Counted from the stretch's first letter, positions 6,176 through 15,659 are shown. The stretch: DNA of 64,000 nt from Marinobacter sp. ATCH36 (GCF_023555055.1 NZ_JAMJPL010000001.1:558001-622000); one strand, 5' to 3'. Translations and numbers: made by a program. Notes: generated by a model not told the origin, from the letters alone.

Positions 6176-8985
6176 CAGCCCACCTCCTGGCCGGGCCCGG
6201 CCACGGTCATCAGTTTGCCAAGGTTCGCCAGAATCAGCAGCGTGGCCCCTACCACGGTTGTATAGACCCCCAGATCAAACAACAATGCGGTAGCGAGCTC
6301 GAACTCGCCAATCAGCGGCCAGTCCATGTGGCTGAAGGCGGACGTAAGGAACGGGTAGCCGACAAACCAGCTCCCCAGCCCGGTGATGGTTGCAATCAGC
6401 AGGCCGGCACCAATCAATGGGCGGAAATGCGTCAGCATCCGCTCCTGGGCCCATACCAGCCCACCAGCCATATACTGCAGGGTGAGTGCAACCGCAGTCA
6501 CCAGCCCGGCGATGAAACCACCGCCGGGCATGTTGTGGCCGCGCAGGAAGATATAGGCGGAAACCAGCAGGGCAATGGGCAGGGCCATGCGGGATACCAT
6601 TTGCAGGATCACCGGATGAGGCTCGGCGAACCCTTTTGCGGAGCCGGCACTGGCAACCCGTTCTTTCAGGTGCAGGTCACGGGTGAAGGCGAATACCGCC
6701 ACGGCGGCGATGCCCAGCACAGTAATTTCTCCAAGGGTATCAAAGCCCCGGAAATCCACCAGTATGACGTTGACCACGTTGGTGCCGCCGCCTCCGGGAA
6801 CGCTGTTGGCCAGGAAGTACCCGGAAATGGTCTCGGCGGGCCGGGTCAGCACCGCGTAGGCGAAGAGTGCAACGCCGATCCCTGCCAGCCCGGCCAGGCT
6901 CAGGTCGCGGAATATCCGGCCAAATCCGGATTCCCTGGGCGAGGTCTGGGGCAGGAACGACAGCGCCAGCATCATGATGACCACCGCCATGACCTCTACG
7001 GAGAGTTGGGTAAGTGCCAGGTCAGGGGCCGAGAACTGGGCGAAGGCCAGGGTGACGAACAGGCCGGTGACTGATAACAGAAGCAGTGCTGGCAGGCGCT
7101 GATGGTGAAACAGTGCAACACCGAGTGCAGACAGGCAAAGGATGAGAGCACCGAAAGCCACCATCGGGTTAACCTCCGTCAACTCCGACGGCCCCTGCCA
7201 GCCACTGTAACCGCTGAGCATCCACAGCGCCGGTGCGATAGCCGCGACCAGAATAAACGCCAGGTAGCGTTGCAAAGAGCCGTTTTCCAGTCGATAGACG
7301 AGCGACTGGGCGAAGCGAATGCTCTGCTGCATGATCTGCTCAAAGATATTCTTGGCATCCACTTCCGGTAACTGGCGGTGAATCGCGAAAAGAGGACCGC
7401 GGGCGAGATAGAACACAATCCCACCAACCATAGCGATCATGCTCATCATGGCAGGCACCTGGGCATCAGCCAGCGCAGAGAAGTCGTACAGTGGCAGGTG
7501 AGTCATGGAAGTGGCCATGACGGCCAGATGAATCAACCCGTCGTAGGTTGCCTGAGGTGCCAGCCCCACCAGCAATGAGGCGAATGCGAGAATAAACAGC
7601 GGTATCAGCATACCCGCCGGCTTTTTGCGGGGTGGCCAATGGGGCAGATCTACCGGTTGGCCATTGAAAAACACGTTATGGAAAATACGCACGGAATAGG
7701 CCACGGAAAACAGTCCGGCGATGGTCACCCACGCCGGAATCAGCGTGTTGGCCCAATGGGGTGCGGTTACCAGCAGGCTTTCGGAAAACAGCATCTTTTT
7801 GCTCAGGTAGCCGCTCATCAGTGGCAGGCCCGCCATGGCCGCCGCCGGTATGGCCGTTATCAGCATCAGCGCCGGCATAGCTTTCCAGAGACCGTTGATG
7901 TTGCGCATGTCCCGGCTGCCGGTTGCCTGGTCAACAATGCCCGCCATCATGAATAAAGGAGCCTTGAACAGGGCGTGGGTTGTCAGATGGAACAGGGCAG
8001 CGGCCATCGCCATTTCACTGCCCATGCCAATTAACAGCGTGATCAGCCCCAGGTGGGAAATGGTCGAATAGGCCAGCAAGCCCTTGATGTCATGCATGAA
8101 CATGGCCACAAACGCGCCAACCATCAGGGTAACCATACCGGTGATGGTAATCAGGCTGAACCAGAGCTCGGTATCACCCATGGCCGGATGCAGGCGGGCC
8201 ATCAGGAACAGGCCTGCTTTCACCATGGTGGCCGAGTGCAGGTAGGCTGACACTGGCGTGGGCGCCGCCATGGCGTGTGGAAGCCAGAGATGGAATGGCG
8301 CCTGGGCGGACTTGGTAAAGGCACCGAGCAGAATCAGTGACAGAGTCAGCGGATAGCGGTCATCGCTGACAATGGTATCGGTAGCCGCCAGTACATCGCT
8401 GATCTGGTAGCTGCCAACAATCTGCCCCAGTAGCAGGATTCCCCCCAGCAGGGCCAGGCCACCCCCGCCGGTGATCACCAGCGACATGCGCGCACCCCGG
8501 CGGGCATCCCGGCTGGACCAGGTGAAACCGATCAACAGAAAGGACACCAGGCTGGTAAGTTCCCAGAACACCAGCATGAACAGCAGGTTCTCTGACAGCA
8601 CGATGCCGAGCATGGCGGTCATGAACAGCTGGATCAGAATGAAGAATCGGCCTGCCGTGTCCTTGCCGGCGAAATAATAGCGGGCGTAGAGAATAATAAG
8701 GCAGCCAATACCGGTAATCAGGGTGGCAAATAACCAGCTCAGGCCGTCCAGCCGGAAGGCGAGGCCAAGGCCAATCTCGGGCACCCAGTTGAGGGAATAG
8801 ACAAGGGCTTCTCCGGACTGGATCCGGGGAAGATAACTGAGCAGAAGCAGCAGGCAGATGGCCGGGGCGATCAGCGCAACCAGCGCGTGGGTCGACACAT
8901 GATCCGGGCCGGGCCGCTTCTGTCTTGAGAGGAGCGAAGCAATGGCTCCCAATACGGGCAAAAAGACGAGAAGCCCAATGTCCAT
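6175..8985 (-). CDS. mrpA: Mrp Na+/H+ antiporter subunit A fused to B
   Basis: A 936-residue protein beginning the leftward operon. Residues 1-about 520 are the NuoL-like transporter with the signature LLFMLVFWELTSLVSFLLIG and the Lys segment FTKSAQAPFHLWLPHAMAAP. The next part is the MrpA C-terminal extension. The last about 140 residues (LRGHNMPGGGFIAGLVTA onwards) are an MrpB domain, so A and B are one polypeptide, as in group 2 Mrp operons such as in Pseudomonas. This explains why there are six genes rather than seven. The start ATG (8985) lies in a short leader of about 100 bases. Confidence 0.94.
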   Translation of the reverse strand: MDIGLLVFLPVLGAIASLLSRQKRPGPDHVSTHALVALIAPAICLLLLLSYLPRIQSGEALVYSLNWVPEIGLGLAFRLDGLSWLFATLITGIGCLIILYARYYFAGKDTAGRFFILIQLFMTAMLGIVLSENLLFMLVFWELTSLVSFLLIGFTWSSRDARRGARMSLVITGGGGLALLGGILLLGQIVGSYQISDVLAATDTIVSDDRYPLTLSLILLGAFTKSAQAPFHLWLPHAMAAPTPVSAYLHSATMVKAGLFLMARLHPAMGDTELWFSLITITGMVTLMVGAFVAMFMHDIKGLLAYSTISHLGLITLLIGMGSEMAMAAALFHLTTHALFKAPLFMMAGIVDQATGSRDMRNINGLWKAMPALMLITAIPAAAMAGLPLMSGYLSKKMLFSESLLVTAPHWANTLIPAWVTIAGLFSVAYSVRIFHNVFFNGQPVDLPHWPPRKKPAGMLIPLFILAFASLLVGLAPQATYDGLIHLAVMATSMTHLPLYDFSALADAQVPAMMSMIAMVGGIVFYLARGPLFAIHRQLPEVDAKNIFEQIMQQSIRFAQSLVYRLENGSLQRYLAFILVAAIAPALWMLSGYSGWQGPSELTEVNPMVAFGALILCLSALGVALFHHQRLPALLLLSVTGLFVTLAFAQFSAPDLALTQLSVEVMAVVIMMLALSFLPQTSPRESGFGRIFRDLSLAGLAGIGVALFAYAVLTRPAETISGYFLANSVPGGGGTNVVNVILVDFRGFDTLGEITVLGIAAVAVFAFTRDLHLKERVASAGSAKGFAEPHPVILQMVSRMALPIALLVSAYIFLRGHNMPGGGFIAGLVTAVALTLQYMAGGLVWAQERMLTHFRPLIGAGLLIATITGLGSWFVGYPFLTSAFSHMDWPLIGEFELATALLFDLGVYTTVVGATLLILANLGKLMTVAGPGQEVG

Positions 8986-9084
8986 AACGGAATTCAGCCG
9001 GTCAGGAGTGAGTTCTTAAATGTATTCAGCTTATTAGCAATCTTCATGTATAGCTAATTTTTGAGGCTTTTTCATTCTTATAAG

Positions 9085-10416
9085 TCAAGAAACAGCGTGC
9101 AGATCCGCCAGTTTCCGGATGCCCTGGCGGTAAAATGAATAAGCCATGGCGCCTGCCAACAGGTTACCAGCCAAGGCACCACTCATCAGCCCTTCGATGC
9201 CGCCAACCTGGGCACCGATCCAGAGAAAAGGCAAAAAACAGATGAACAGGCGAAGGGTAGATACCAGCAGGGCACGCATCGCCAGTCCGAGAGCGTTGCA
9301 CACAGACACCATCAGCATGCAGATACCCAGGCCGCTATAGCTTAGCGGCACCCGAATCAGATAGCTGCCCAGCACATCGCTCACATCGCGGTCGCTGGTG
9401 AACAACTCGGATACCAGCCCCGAGGCCATCAGCCAGATCAAACCAATGGCCAGCTGCCATATCACCACGAAACGAACCGCAAGCCGGACCAGTTTGCGGA
9501 TCTGCCCAAGTTCGCCGGCGCCGAGCATATGCCCGACCATGGGTGGCATCGACATGGTCAGTGCCAGCACCACCACAATGGAGAAAAATTCCAGGCGCGT
9601 ACCCAGGCCCCAGGCAGCCACCGCGGCGGAGCCAAAACCGGCCACCAGTGCCGTAGCCACCATCGCCGAGACGGGCGGCATCAGCTGGCTGACCATGGCG
9701 GGGGCCATAATGCCGTTCAGCTGCCTGAGTGCTTTGCCAAGAGCCAGTTGCTTCAGATCGAATCGCAACCAGCCGCAACGGAGCAGTTTGGGGTAGATAA
9801 ACAGACAGCCTATGCCGAAGGCGGTAATGGTGGCCAGGGCGGCACCGGGCAGACCCCAGCCGAAGACAAAGATATACAGTGGATCAAGGGCAATATTGGC
9901 GAGGCTGGTGGCCACCATCATGTAGCCGGGCAGTTTGGTGTCGCCGTGGGAGCGGCACACGCTGTAACCGAAATAGAGCATGGCACCGGTCCAGGCGGAA
10001 ATCAGCCAGGGTATCCAGTAGTTGCGGATCAGGGGAAGCAGGCTTTCCTCGGCCCCGAGCATGTCCATGATCCGGGTTTGAAGCAGCCACAGGCCGATAC
10101 AAAGAATGAAGACCAGGGCGGCGCCCACGGTAACCACCAGGCCGCCCAGGCGCTCTGCCCGGAGCTGATCGCGGGCACCCAGTGTTCTGGAGATGATGGC
10201 GGTGGTGGCAATGCCGAGGCCCACTTGCAGGCCGATGATCAGTTGTTGCATGGGCAGGGTGAAGCCCAGCGCCGCCAGTGGGTCGCGGCCTAGCTGGCCG
10301 ATGAAGGCGCTGTCCACCAGCTGGAAGGTCATCAGTGACAGCACGCCGAAGAGCATGGGCCAGGTCATGGTAAACAACTGGCGTGGCAGGCTGGCTTGGG
10401 GTTCGGCGTTGGTCAC
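9085..10416 (-). CDS. MATE family efflux transporter
   Basis: A 443-residue, 12-helix protein with two MATE repeats (residues about 15-215 and 235-430). Visible family features are the DSAFIGQLGRDPLAALG loop near 30-48 and the repeat-2 counterpart around AAVAAWGLGTRLEF. MATE pumps export drugs, dyes and organic cations using Na+ or H+ gradients. It looks closer to the DinF/NorM-like group, but the substrate cannot be read. It is transcribed leftward between mrpA and tpx, with a 90-base gap before mrpA. The large hairpins at 10508-10673 lie upstream of its start. Confidence 0.9.
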   Translation of the reverse strand: MTNAEPQASLPRQLFTMTWPMLFGVLSLMTFQLVDSAFIGQLGRDPLAALGFTLPMQQLIIGLQVGLGIATTAIISRTLGARDQLRAERLGGLVVTVGAALVFILCIGLWLLQTRIMDMLGAEESLLPLIRNYWIPWLISAWTGAMLYFGYSVCRSHGDTKLPGYMMVATSLANIALDPLYIFVFGWGLPGAALATITAFGIGCLFIYPKLLRCGWLRFDLKQLALGKALRQLNGIMAPAMVSQLMPPVSAMVATALVAGFGSAAVAAWGLGTRLEFFSIVVVLALTMSMPPMVGHMLGAGELGQIRKLVRLAVRFVVIWQLAIGLIWLMASGLVSELFTSDRDVSDVLGSYLIRVPLSYSGLGICMLMVSVCNALGLAMRALLVSTLRLFICFLPFLWIGAQVGGIEGLMSGALAGNLLAGAMAYSFYRQGIRKLADLHAVS

Positions 10417-10507
10417 TTTGAGGGCTTTGGTTCCTGGTCTTTTGTTCGGAGGGCGATTCTAGCAGGTTTGTTGTCTTGGGAGGTGGCAGGCTGCGGGTTA
10501 CGGGGCT

Positions 10508-10599
10508 GGGTCCGGGGTGGGGTGTTTTTTCTTATGGGAAAAGAACTCGCTTGGCTCAGACACCTTTTCCCGCCAGAAAATACACCCCACCCCGGACCC
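10508..10599. repeat. Large intergenic hairpin, second core type
   Basis: Arms 10508-10532 and 10575-10599 are 25-base inverted repeats with one mismatch. They enclose a 42-base core whose ends can pair again (GGGAAAAG with CTTTTCCC). The core differs from that of the four-copy family, but the architecture is the same: long, near-perfect, locus-specific arms around a short core. It lies between tpx and the MATE gene, both leftward, so it could act as a terminator for tpx or be a mobile element. Only one copy was seen in the window. Confidence 0.75.
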
Positions 10600-10626
10600 G
10601 ACCTAACAACACAGTTATCTCCCAAG

Positions 10627-10673
10627 GTCGGATTTACCCGTGAAGGGCGTAAAAGGCGAAGCCGTAATCCGAC
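10627..10673. repeat. REP-like inverted repeat (GTCGGATT...AATCCGAC)
   Basis: Arms 10627-10637 (GTCGGATTTAC) and 10664-10673 (GTAATCCGAC) are complementary apart from one bulged T. Sequences of the form GTCGGATTACGC...AATCCGAC are common dispersed hairpins in many proteobacterial genomes. It sits 23 bases beyond the tpx stop, where it may end or protect the tpx transcript. Confidence 0.6.
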
Positions 10674-10695
10674 AACAAAGCTGACCGATCAAAAA

Positions 10696-11193
10696 TCAAA
10701 GCACTGCCAAAGCCGCCTCATAATCCGGCTCGTCCTTGATCTCACCGACCATCTGACTGTGCAACACCTTGTTGTCTTCATCCAGAACCACCACCGCACG
10801 GGCGGTAAGACCGGCCAGGGGGCCGTCCTGAATGGCAACGCCATAATCCTGCTGGAAACTGTAGTTGCGGAAGCTGGACAGCGTAATAACGTCTTTCAGG
10901 CCTTCAGCACCACAGAAACGACCGGCGGCAAATGGAAGGTCTGCGGAAATAACGAGCACGACGGTGTTGTCGAGGCTACTGGCTTTTTCGTTGAATTTGC
11001 GGGTAGAAGTAGCGCAGGTTGGGGTGTCGACGCTGGGAACGATGTTGAGGACCTTGCGTTTGCCGGCCCAGTTGCCGAGGTTGACGTCTTCCAGGCCCTG
11101 GGTGGTCAGGGTGAAATCGGGGGCGGTGTCGCCTTTTTGCGGCAAGTTGCCGCTGACGGTAATCGGATCGCCGCCGAGTGTTACATTGCTCAT
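10696..11193 (-). CDS. tpx: thiol peroxidase Tpx
   Basis: A 165-residue atypical 2-Cys peroxiredoxin that reduces hydrogen peroxide and organic peroxides using thioredoxin. The peroxidatic Cys is C60 in VDTPTCATS and the resolving Cys is C94 in GRFCGAEGL, at the same places as C61 and C95 of E. coli Tpx. The start (11193) has a strong GGGAG site seven bases upstream. The frame is open for 14 more codons, but those have no ribosome-binding site. It is monocistronic, followed by two hairpins. Confidence 0.95.
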   Translation of the reverse strand: MSNVTLGGDPITVSGNLPQKGDTAPDFTLTTQGLEDVNLGNWAGKRKVLNIVPSVDTPTCATSTRKFNEKASSLDNTVVLVISADLPFAAGRFCGAEGLKDVITLSSFRNYSFQQDYGVAIQDGPLAGLTARAVVVLDEDNKVLHSQMVGEIKDEPDYEAALAVL

Positions 11194-11294
11194 AGAGAAC
11201 TCCCTTCGCTGGCTTAATGAATTAGTGCGTAACAACTTACTCTGTGTAGTTCATTTTGGATGCTTTTTCACCCAGCGGCAGGATTAAGTTGCTT

Positions 11295-12500
11295 TCAGGC
11301 GGGCTCGAATCCCGGCGCCGGGTGACGTTGTACCAGCAATAGGTAGCTGGCCAGGGCCGCTACAGCGCAGGTAGCGATGGTAGCGGCCATTACCAGTGAA
11401 GTACCGTCGTGCAGATACCCCACCAGCATACCGATGATGGCTGCAACGACCATTTGGGTAAAGCCGAAAAGCGCAGAAGCAGAGCCCGCCATGCGGGGGA
11501 AGTTGGCCAGGGCTCCGGCCATGGTCTGGGGCAGCACCATGCCAACGCCAATCATGAACAGGGATTGAGGCAGGATCACGGCCCAGACGTTGTAGACCTC
11601 TGTTACCGCCAGCGCAGCCATCAGCCCGCCACCCGCTACCGAAACAACCAGACCCCTGATCAGGATCTGGTCTGGCACCAGGCGGCGGCCCAGGCGAACG
11701 GCATTGAGATTACCCCCGATATAGCCGGCTACCATGCAGGCGAAGAACAGCCCGAAGTGTTCCGGCTTTACGCCCAGGAAGTCGATCAGCACAAACGACG
11801 ACCCGGACAGGAAAGCAAACAGGCCGGCAAACGTCAGGGAATTGGTCAGGGTGTAGCCAAGGAAACTGATATCCGAGGCAATGGCCCGGTAGTTTTTTAC
11901 CAGGTTGCCAATGCGCAGGGACTGTCGGTTTTCCGGGCGCATGGGCTCGGGAATACCAACAGCAATCACGGCCGCCATAATCAGGGCATAACCGCCCAGT
12001 GCGAGGAAGATTGACTCCCAGCCAAGCCCGACCACCATGAAGCCACCCAGGGTCGGCGCAATGGCCGGTGCCAGCGCCATGATGCTGGCCAGAATTGCCA
12101 TGATTTTTGCCGCCTCCCGGGGTGAATAAATATCCCTGACAGCCGCTCGGCCCAGTACCGGTCCGGCAGAGCCACCAAGGGCTTGCAGGAAGCGGGAGAG
12201 GATCAGGGTTTCAATGTTGGTGGCCAGAGCACAGATAACACTGGCAACCGCAAACAGCAGGAAGCCGCCAATCATGATCGGTTTGCGACCAAAGCGATCC
12301 GCCAACGGCCCACAGATCAACTGAGCGAGGGCGAAACCCGCCATGTAGACGCTCAGCGTCAACTGAACCTGTCCGGTACTCGCCGCCAGGGACTCCCCCA
12401 TGCTGGGCAGCGCCGGCAGATACATATCAATCGCCAGCGGTCCCAGGGCGACAGCTGCTGCCAATAATATCGTTGTCCATACACTGGTAAGTGCAAGCAT
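11295..12500 (-). CDS. Bcr/CflA family multidrug transporter (MFS)
   Basis: A 401-residue MFS protein with 12 helices. The Bcr/CflA signature IDMYLPALPSMGESL follows helix 1 (residues 25-39), and the MFS motif A region GPLADRFGRKP is near residue 75. Members export bicyclomycin, chloramphenicol, sulfonamide or amino acids; the substrate here is unknown. The frame stays open to 12629, but those extra 43 codons lie in repeat copy 2, so I start at MLALTSV (12500). The gene is leftward, downstream of a LysR regulator on the same strand, and copy 2 lies just upstream of its start. Confidence 0.88.
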   Translation of the reverse strand: MLALTSVWTTILLAAAVALGPLAIDMYLPALPSMGESLAASTGQVQLTLSVYMAGFALAQLICGPLADRFGRKPIMIGGFLLFAVASVICALATNIETLILSRFLQALGGSAGPVLGRAAVRDIYSPREAAKIMAILASIMALAPAIAPTLGGFMVVGLGWESIFLALGGYALIMAAVIAVGIPEPMRPENRQSLRIGNLVKNYRAIASDISFLGYTLTNSLTFAGLFAFLSGSSFVLIDFLGVKPEHFGLFFACMVAGYIGGNLNAVRLGRRLVPDQILIRGLVVSVAGGGLMAALAVTEVYNVWAVILPQSLFMIGVGMVLPQTMAGALANFPRMAGSASALFGFTQMVVAAIIGMLVGYLHDGTSLVMAATIATCAVAALASYLLLVQRHPAPGFEPA

Positions 12501-12527
12501 TGCTTTTCCCGGAATCTTCGGAGTATC

Positions 12528-12638
12528 GCACTGGGTGTGAACCGGCCTTCTGAAACACGCTGTGAATACGTCCCTGTACGCTCGGCTCCGCCATCCTTGG
12601 CTCCGCACGGTTTCAGAAGGCCGGCTCACACCCAGCGC
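12528..12638 (-). repeat. Arm-variable hairpin element, copy 2
   Basis: A 111-base element with arms 12528-12556 and 12610-12638 (29 bases, two mismatches). Both mismatches become G-U pairs in RNA copied leftward, the strand that carries the GGA loops. The core is the reverse complement of copy 1's. Hairpin sites are 12590-12601 (loop AGGA on the minus strand) and 12567-12578 (loop GGGA). On that strand the second site reads GTACAGGGACGT. It lies 27 bases upstream of the Bcr/CflA transporter start and downstream of the LysR gene, in the same transcription direction. Confidence 0.9.
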
Positions 12639-12715
12639 TTGATCAGATCCGGGCAGTTTACGCTCGTGCTTTTGATGAGATAACTATCTAACGTTTCATA
12701 CAATATATGAACAAA

Positions 12716-13636
12716 TCAGATGGAATGGTCATTCTGGCTGTTCATGGCGGCAGCAACACCGTTTACGTGGTTGCGGATCCAGCGGTGGGCGGGGTCATTC
12801 TGGTTTCGTTTGTGCCACAGCATCAGCATGGTGAACGGCTTGTAGTCGAAAGGCAGGTGTACCCAGGCAAAGTCCTTCAGTAAGTGCTCACTCATGCGCC
12901 TGGGTGCCGTGGCCAGCATGTCGGTTCCGTGCAGGAAGCCGGGCAGGCCGGAGAAGTTGGATACGGTGACTGCTGTTTTGCGGGTCAGGCCCCGGGCGGA
13001 CAGGGAGCCCTCAAAGGCGGTTTTCTCGCCGGTGCCGAAAAGGATGCCGATGTGGTCTGCTTTCAGGTAATCCGCCAGGGATTCGGGAGGTTGCCGGCGG
13101 GCGGGGTCATAAAAAACCACCATTCGATCCGCCATCAGGCCCCGTTGCATGATGTCCGTAGCTTCCGGGGCATGGGGCGAGAGAATCAGGTCGCACAGGT
13201 CCTTGCGCAGCATATCAGCCGTGGGGATTCCGGAAGGAATCACCTGCAGGCGGATGCCGGGCGCTTCCCGCCGGAGAACCGACAGCAGGCCGGGTAGCAG
13301 CAGGTCACGCTGGTAGTCGTTGGCGGCGATGGTGAAGGTGAATTCGGCGCTGGCCGGGGTGAACGGCGGGCCGGAGGACAGGGAGTGGAGGTCGTCCAGG
13401 ATCTGGCGAACGTGTGGGCCGGCCTGCACAGCGTAACGGGTGGGCACAATGCCGCGGCCGGATTTTACGAACAGGGCATCGCCCAGGGCCTGTCGCAGGC
13501 GGTCCAGAGTGTGGCTGACTGCTGACTGGCTCACGCCCAGGCGCACGGCGGCTCTGGAGACACTGCCCTCGTCCAACACGGCGATAAAGGTGCTGAGGGA
13601 GCGGATGTCCAGGTTAAATGTATCAATGGGGTTCAT
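12716..13636 (-). CDS. LysR family transcriptional regulator
   Basis: A 306-residue regulator. Residues 10-70 form the winged helix-turn-helix (SVSRAAVRLGVSQSAVSHTL), and 95-300 the periplasmic-binding-like effector domain. LysR proteins usually act on a nearby gene with a small-molecule inducer. Here the next genes on the same strand are the Bcr/CflA transporter downstream and a lipoprotein hydrolase upstream, with no divergent partner, so its target is not obvious. The leucine-rich C-terminal half is like the NodD/LeuO-type subgroup. The ATG at 13636 has only a weak ribosome-binding site. Confidence 0.9.
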   Translation of the reverse strand: MNPIDTFNLDIRSLSTFIAVLDEGSVSRAAVRLGVSQSAVSHTLDRLRQALGDALFVKSGRGIVPTRYAVQAGPHVRQILDDLHSLSSGPPFTPASAEFTFTIAANDYQRDLLLPGLLSVLRREAPGIRLQVIPSGIPTADMLRKDLCDLILSPHAPEATDIMQRGLMADRMVVFYDPARRQPPESLADYLKADHIGILFGTGEKTAFEGSLSARGLTRKTAVTVSNFSGLPGFLHGTDMLATAPRRMSEHLLKDFAWVHLPFDYKPFTMLMLWHKRNQNDPAHRWIRNHVNGVAAAMNSQNDHSI

Positions 13637-13658
13637 GAGTGGAATTGTACGCCAGGAC

Positions 13659-14876
13659 TCAGAGCTTTTCCTGTGTCAGCACAAATTCCGTTAATGCTTC
13701 GGCTACTTCGTTGAACCAGGGGTTGTAGGTCAGGCGGCTGGTGAGTACCGGCTTTTCAGTGTCGTGCCAGGCACTGAACCACAGGTCTTTCTCTGCCAGC
13801 TGGCGGCAATCCTTAAGGCTGATGAGGTTGGGTTCCAGGCAACGTTGTAGCGGTTTGCCAAGCCCGTAGAGCTCGTTGTCTGGCGCAATGGCGAGCGACT
13901 GATGGGAGAATTCCAGGATGTTGTTATCCGGCAGATAACTGTTAAAGCTGACGATGCGATCATCCCGCCAGGCTTCCGGCCAGGGCTCCCGCAGGTCGCG
14001 GAACACCAGCATGCGGTTGTCCGGGTTGGTGAAGCGGGTGCGGAACTGGTTGACCAGGAATTCCAGGTTGATCACCGAGTCCGCCTCTGTTGCCGCCACC
14101 AGCACGGGCAGGTCGATTTGCCGGTATTGCGACAGCAGGTTCTGAACATTATTGAGCACATCGGACAGCTGGACTGCGGAGTTGGTGGCAAACGACTCAT
14201 ACTTGACCGGATTAAGCTCCGGCTCTTCTTCTACAAAATCCCTGAACAGCCGCGCAGTACTGGCCAGCCAGAGATAGTCCTTAAGGCCGTTGAGCTCCCA
14301 GGCCGGTGCCAGCACCACCAGGCCAGCGGGCCTGGCGCTGTCAGTTGCCAGGGCGCGCTCGGTGGCAAGGGCCCCGCCGAGGGAGAAGCCACCGATAAAG
14401 GGAATGTCCACGTCTTCTGCGAGGGCATCGAAATGTTCGCGAACCTGCGCTCGCCAGACATCTGCATCGGCAGTCACCAGATCGCCGGGCCGCGTGCCAT
14501 GGCCCTGTAACAGAACCGTGCGGACTTCCACGCATTGGTCAGCGAGTACTCTAGCGAAGTCGCGAAACACAAAGGGAGAATCGCTCAGGCCGTGCACCAG
14601 CAGTATTCCCCGGGTTTGCTCTGACTTGCAGTGCGCGGCAGGTGTTATCCGGAAAGGCATGTTCCATTCAATTTGCTGTTTCCGGGGGAAGTCGGGTACA
14701 GCAACCAGGTTGTCATCCAGGTGCTTGCGCGTTTGCTCCAGGTATTGGGCGAAGTCCTCTCCATTACCCACGGTCAGTTGCTCATTTGCAGGTTCATACA
14801 TCACTGGTGATGAGCTACACGCGGATACCAGTGCCAGCGCGATGATCAGTAGAGCTCTGGTGGGGGCTTTGGTCAT
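13659..14876 (-). CDS. alpha/beta hydrolase lipoprotein (carboxylesterase-like)
   Basis: A 405-residue protein with a lipoprotein signal peptide: hydrophobic stretch and lipobox LVSAC, modified Cys at residue 20, then SSS. The mature part is a serine alpha/beta hydrolase: oxyanion segment LLVHGLSDSPF near residues 92-102, nucleophile elbow GGFSLGG near 165, and an Asp region around 260. It probably hydrolyses esters or lipids at the inner face of the outer membrane or in the periplasm. The start at 14876 has a GGGA site; a start at 14912 is possible but lacks one. It is divergent from the haloacid dehalogenase gene. Confidence 0.8.
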   Translation of the reverse strand: MTKAPTRALLIIALALVSACSSSPVMYEPANEQLTVGNGEDFAQYLEQTRKHLDDNLVAVPDFPRKQQIEWNMPFRITPAAHCKSEQTRGILLVHGLSDSPFVFRDFARVLADQCVEVRTVLLQGHGTRPGDLVTADADVWRAQVREHFDALAEDVDIPFIGGFSLGGALATERALATDSARPAGLVVLAPAWELNGLKDYLWLASTARLFRDFVEEEPELNPVKYESFATNSAVQLSDVLNNVQNLLSQYRQIDLPVLVAATEADSVINLEFLVNQFRTRFTNPDNRMLVFRDLREPWPEAWRDDRIVSFNSYLPDNNILEFSHQSLAIAPDNELYGLGKPLQRCLEPNLISLKDCRQLAEKDLWFSAWHDTEKPVLTSRLTYNPWFNEVAEALTEFVLTQEKL

Positions 14877-14972
14877 GAGTTCCCTTGCGAACAGTTTTGA
14901 ATGTTCATTCAAAATGTAGTGTCGAATAGTTTACGATGAATCAAACCTGACTGGATGACAAAGGAGCACCTG

Positions 14973-15644
14973 ATGAAGCCAATTCTGGCCTTCGATGTTT
15001 ACGGAACCCTGGTGGACCCGCTTGGTATGGCCGAACTGCTGGCCCCGGATGCCGGCGAGGCGGCGGAATCGGTCAGCGCCCAGTGGCGTGAGAAGCAGCT
15101 GGAGTTTTCCTTCCGCAAGGGGTTGATGCGGATGTACGAGGATTTCGGGGCCTGTACCCGTCAGGCACTGCGGTATGCGATAGCCAGCCATGGTTTTGCG
15201 TTAAGCCAGGAGAGGGAGGATGAGCTTATGGCTGCCTATCTTTCGCTGCCGGCGTTTGATGATGCGCTGCCGGCGTTGCTGTCCCTGGAGGGGGATTATC
15301 TGATGTATGCCTTCTCCAACGGAACTTATCCGGCGCTGGAGAAGGTGCTGGGGCACAATGATCTGCTGGCGATGTTTGACGGGCTGGTGTCGGTGGATGA
15401 CATTAAAAGTTTCAAGCCGGACCCTGCGGTGTATGCCTATGCGCGGCGTGCTACGGGGGCGATGGATCAGCCGTTGTGTTTGGTATCGAGTAATGCCTGG
15501 GATGTGATCGGGGCCCGGGCGGCGGGGTTGATGGCTATTTGGGTGCAGCGGGACCCCGGGAAGGTTTTTGAGGACTGGGGGATTCAGCCTAATGCGGTGA
15601 TTCGTAGTCTTTCGGAGTTGCCTGCTACCTTGGCTAACCTCTGA
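14973..15644 (+). CDS. haloacid dehalogenase type II (HAD family)
   Basis: A 223-residue HAD hydrolase. Motif I is FDVYGTLVD with nucleophile Asp8; motif II is the Ser in FSNGT; motif III Lys is in SFKPDP; and SSNAWDVIGARAAGL is the motif IV region typical of (S)-2-haloacid dehalogenases. It would release halide from short 2-haloalkanoates, or act on a related small substrate. The start follows AAGGAG; an upstream ATG at 14955 is not supported by a site. It is single, ends 15 bases before repeat copy 3, and is convergent with a hydrolase remnant. Confidence 0.85.
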   Translation: MKPILAFDVYGTLVDPLGMAELLAPDAGEAAESVSAQWREKQLEFSFRKGLMRMYEDFGACTRQALRYAIASHGFALSQEREDELMAAYLSLPAFDDALPALLSLEGDYLMYAFSNGTYPALEKVLGHNDLLAMFDGLVSVDDIKSFKPDPAVYAYARRATGAMDQPLCLVSSNAWDVIGARAAGLMAIWVQRDPGKVFEDWGIQPNAVIRSLSELPATLANL

Positions 15645-15659
15645 CCCTGGTGGAAGCGA

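Noticed and set aside
6328..7074. 248-codon plus-strand frame opposite mrpA
   Set aside because: Gln/Gly/His-rich composition typical of the antisense of membrane-protein codons.
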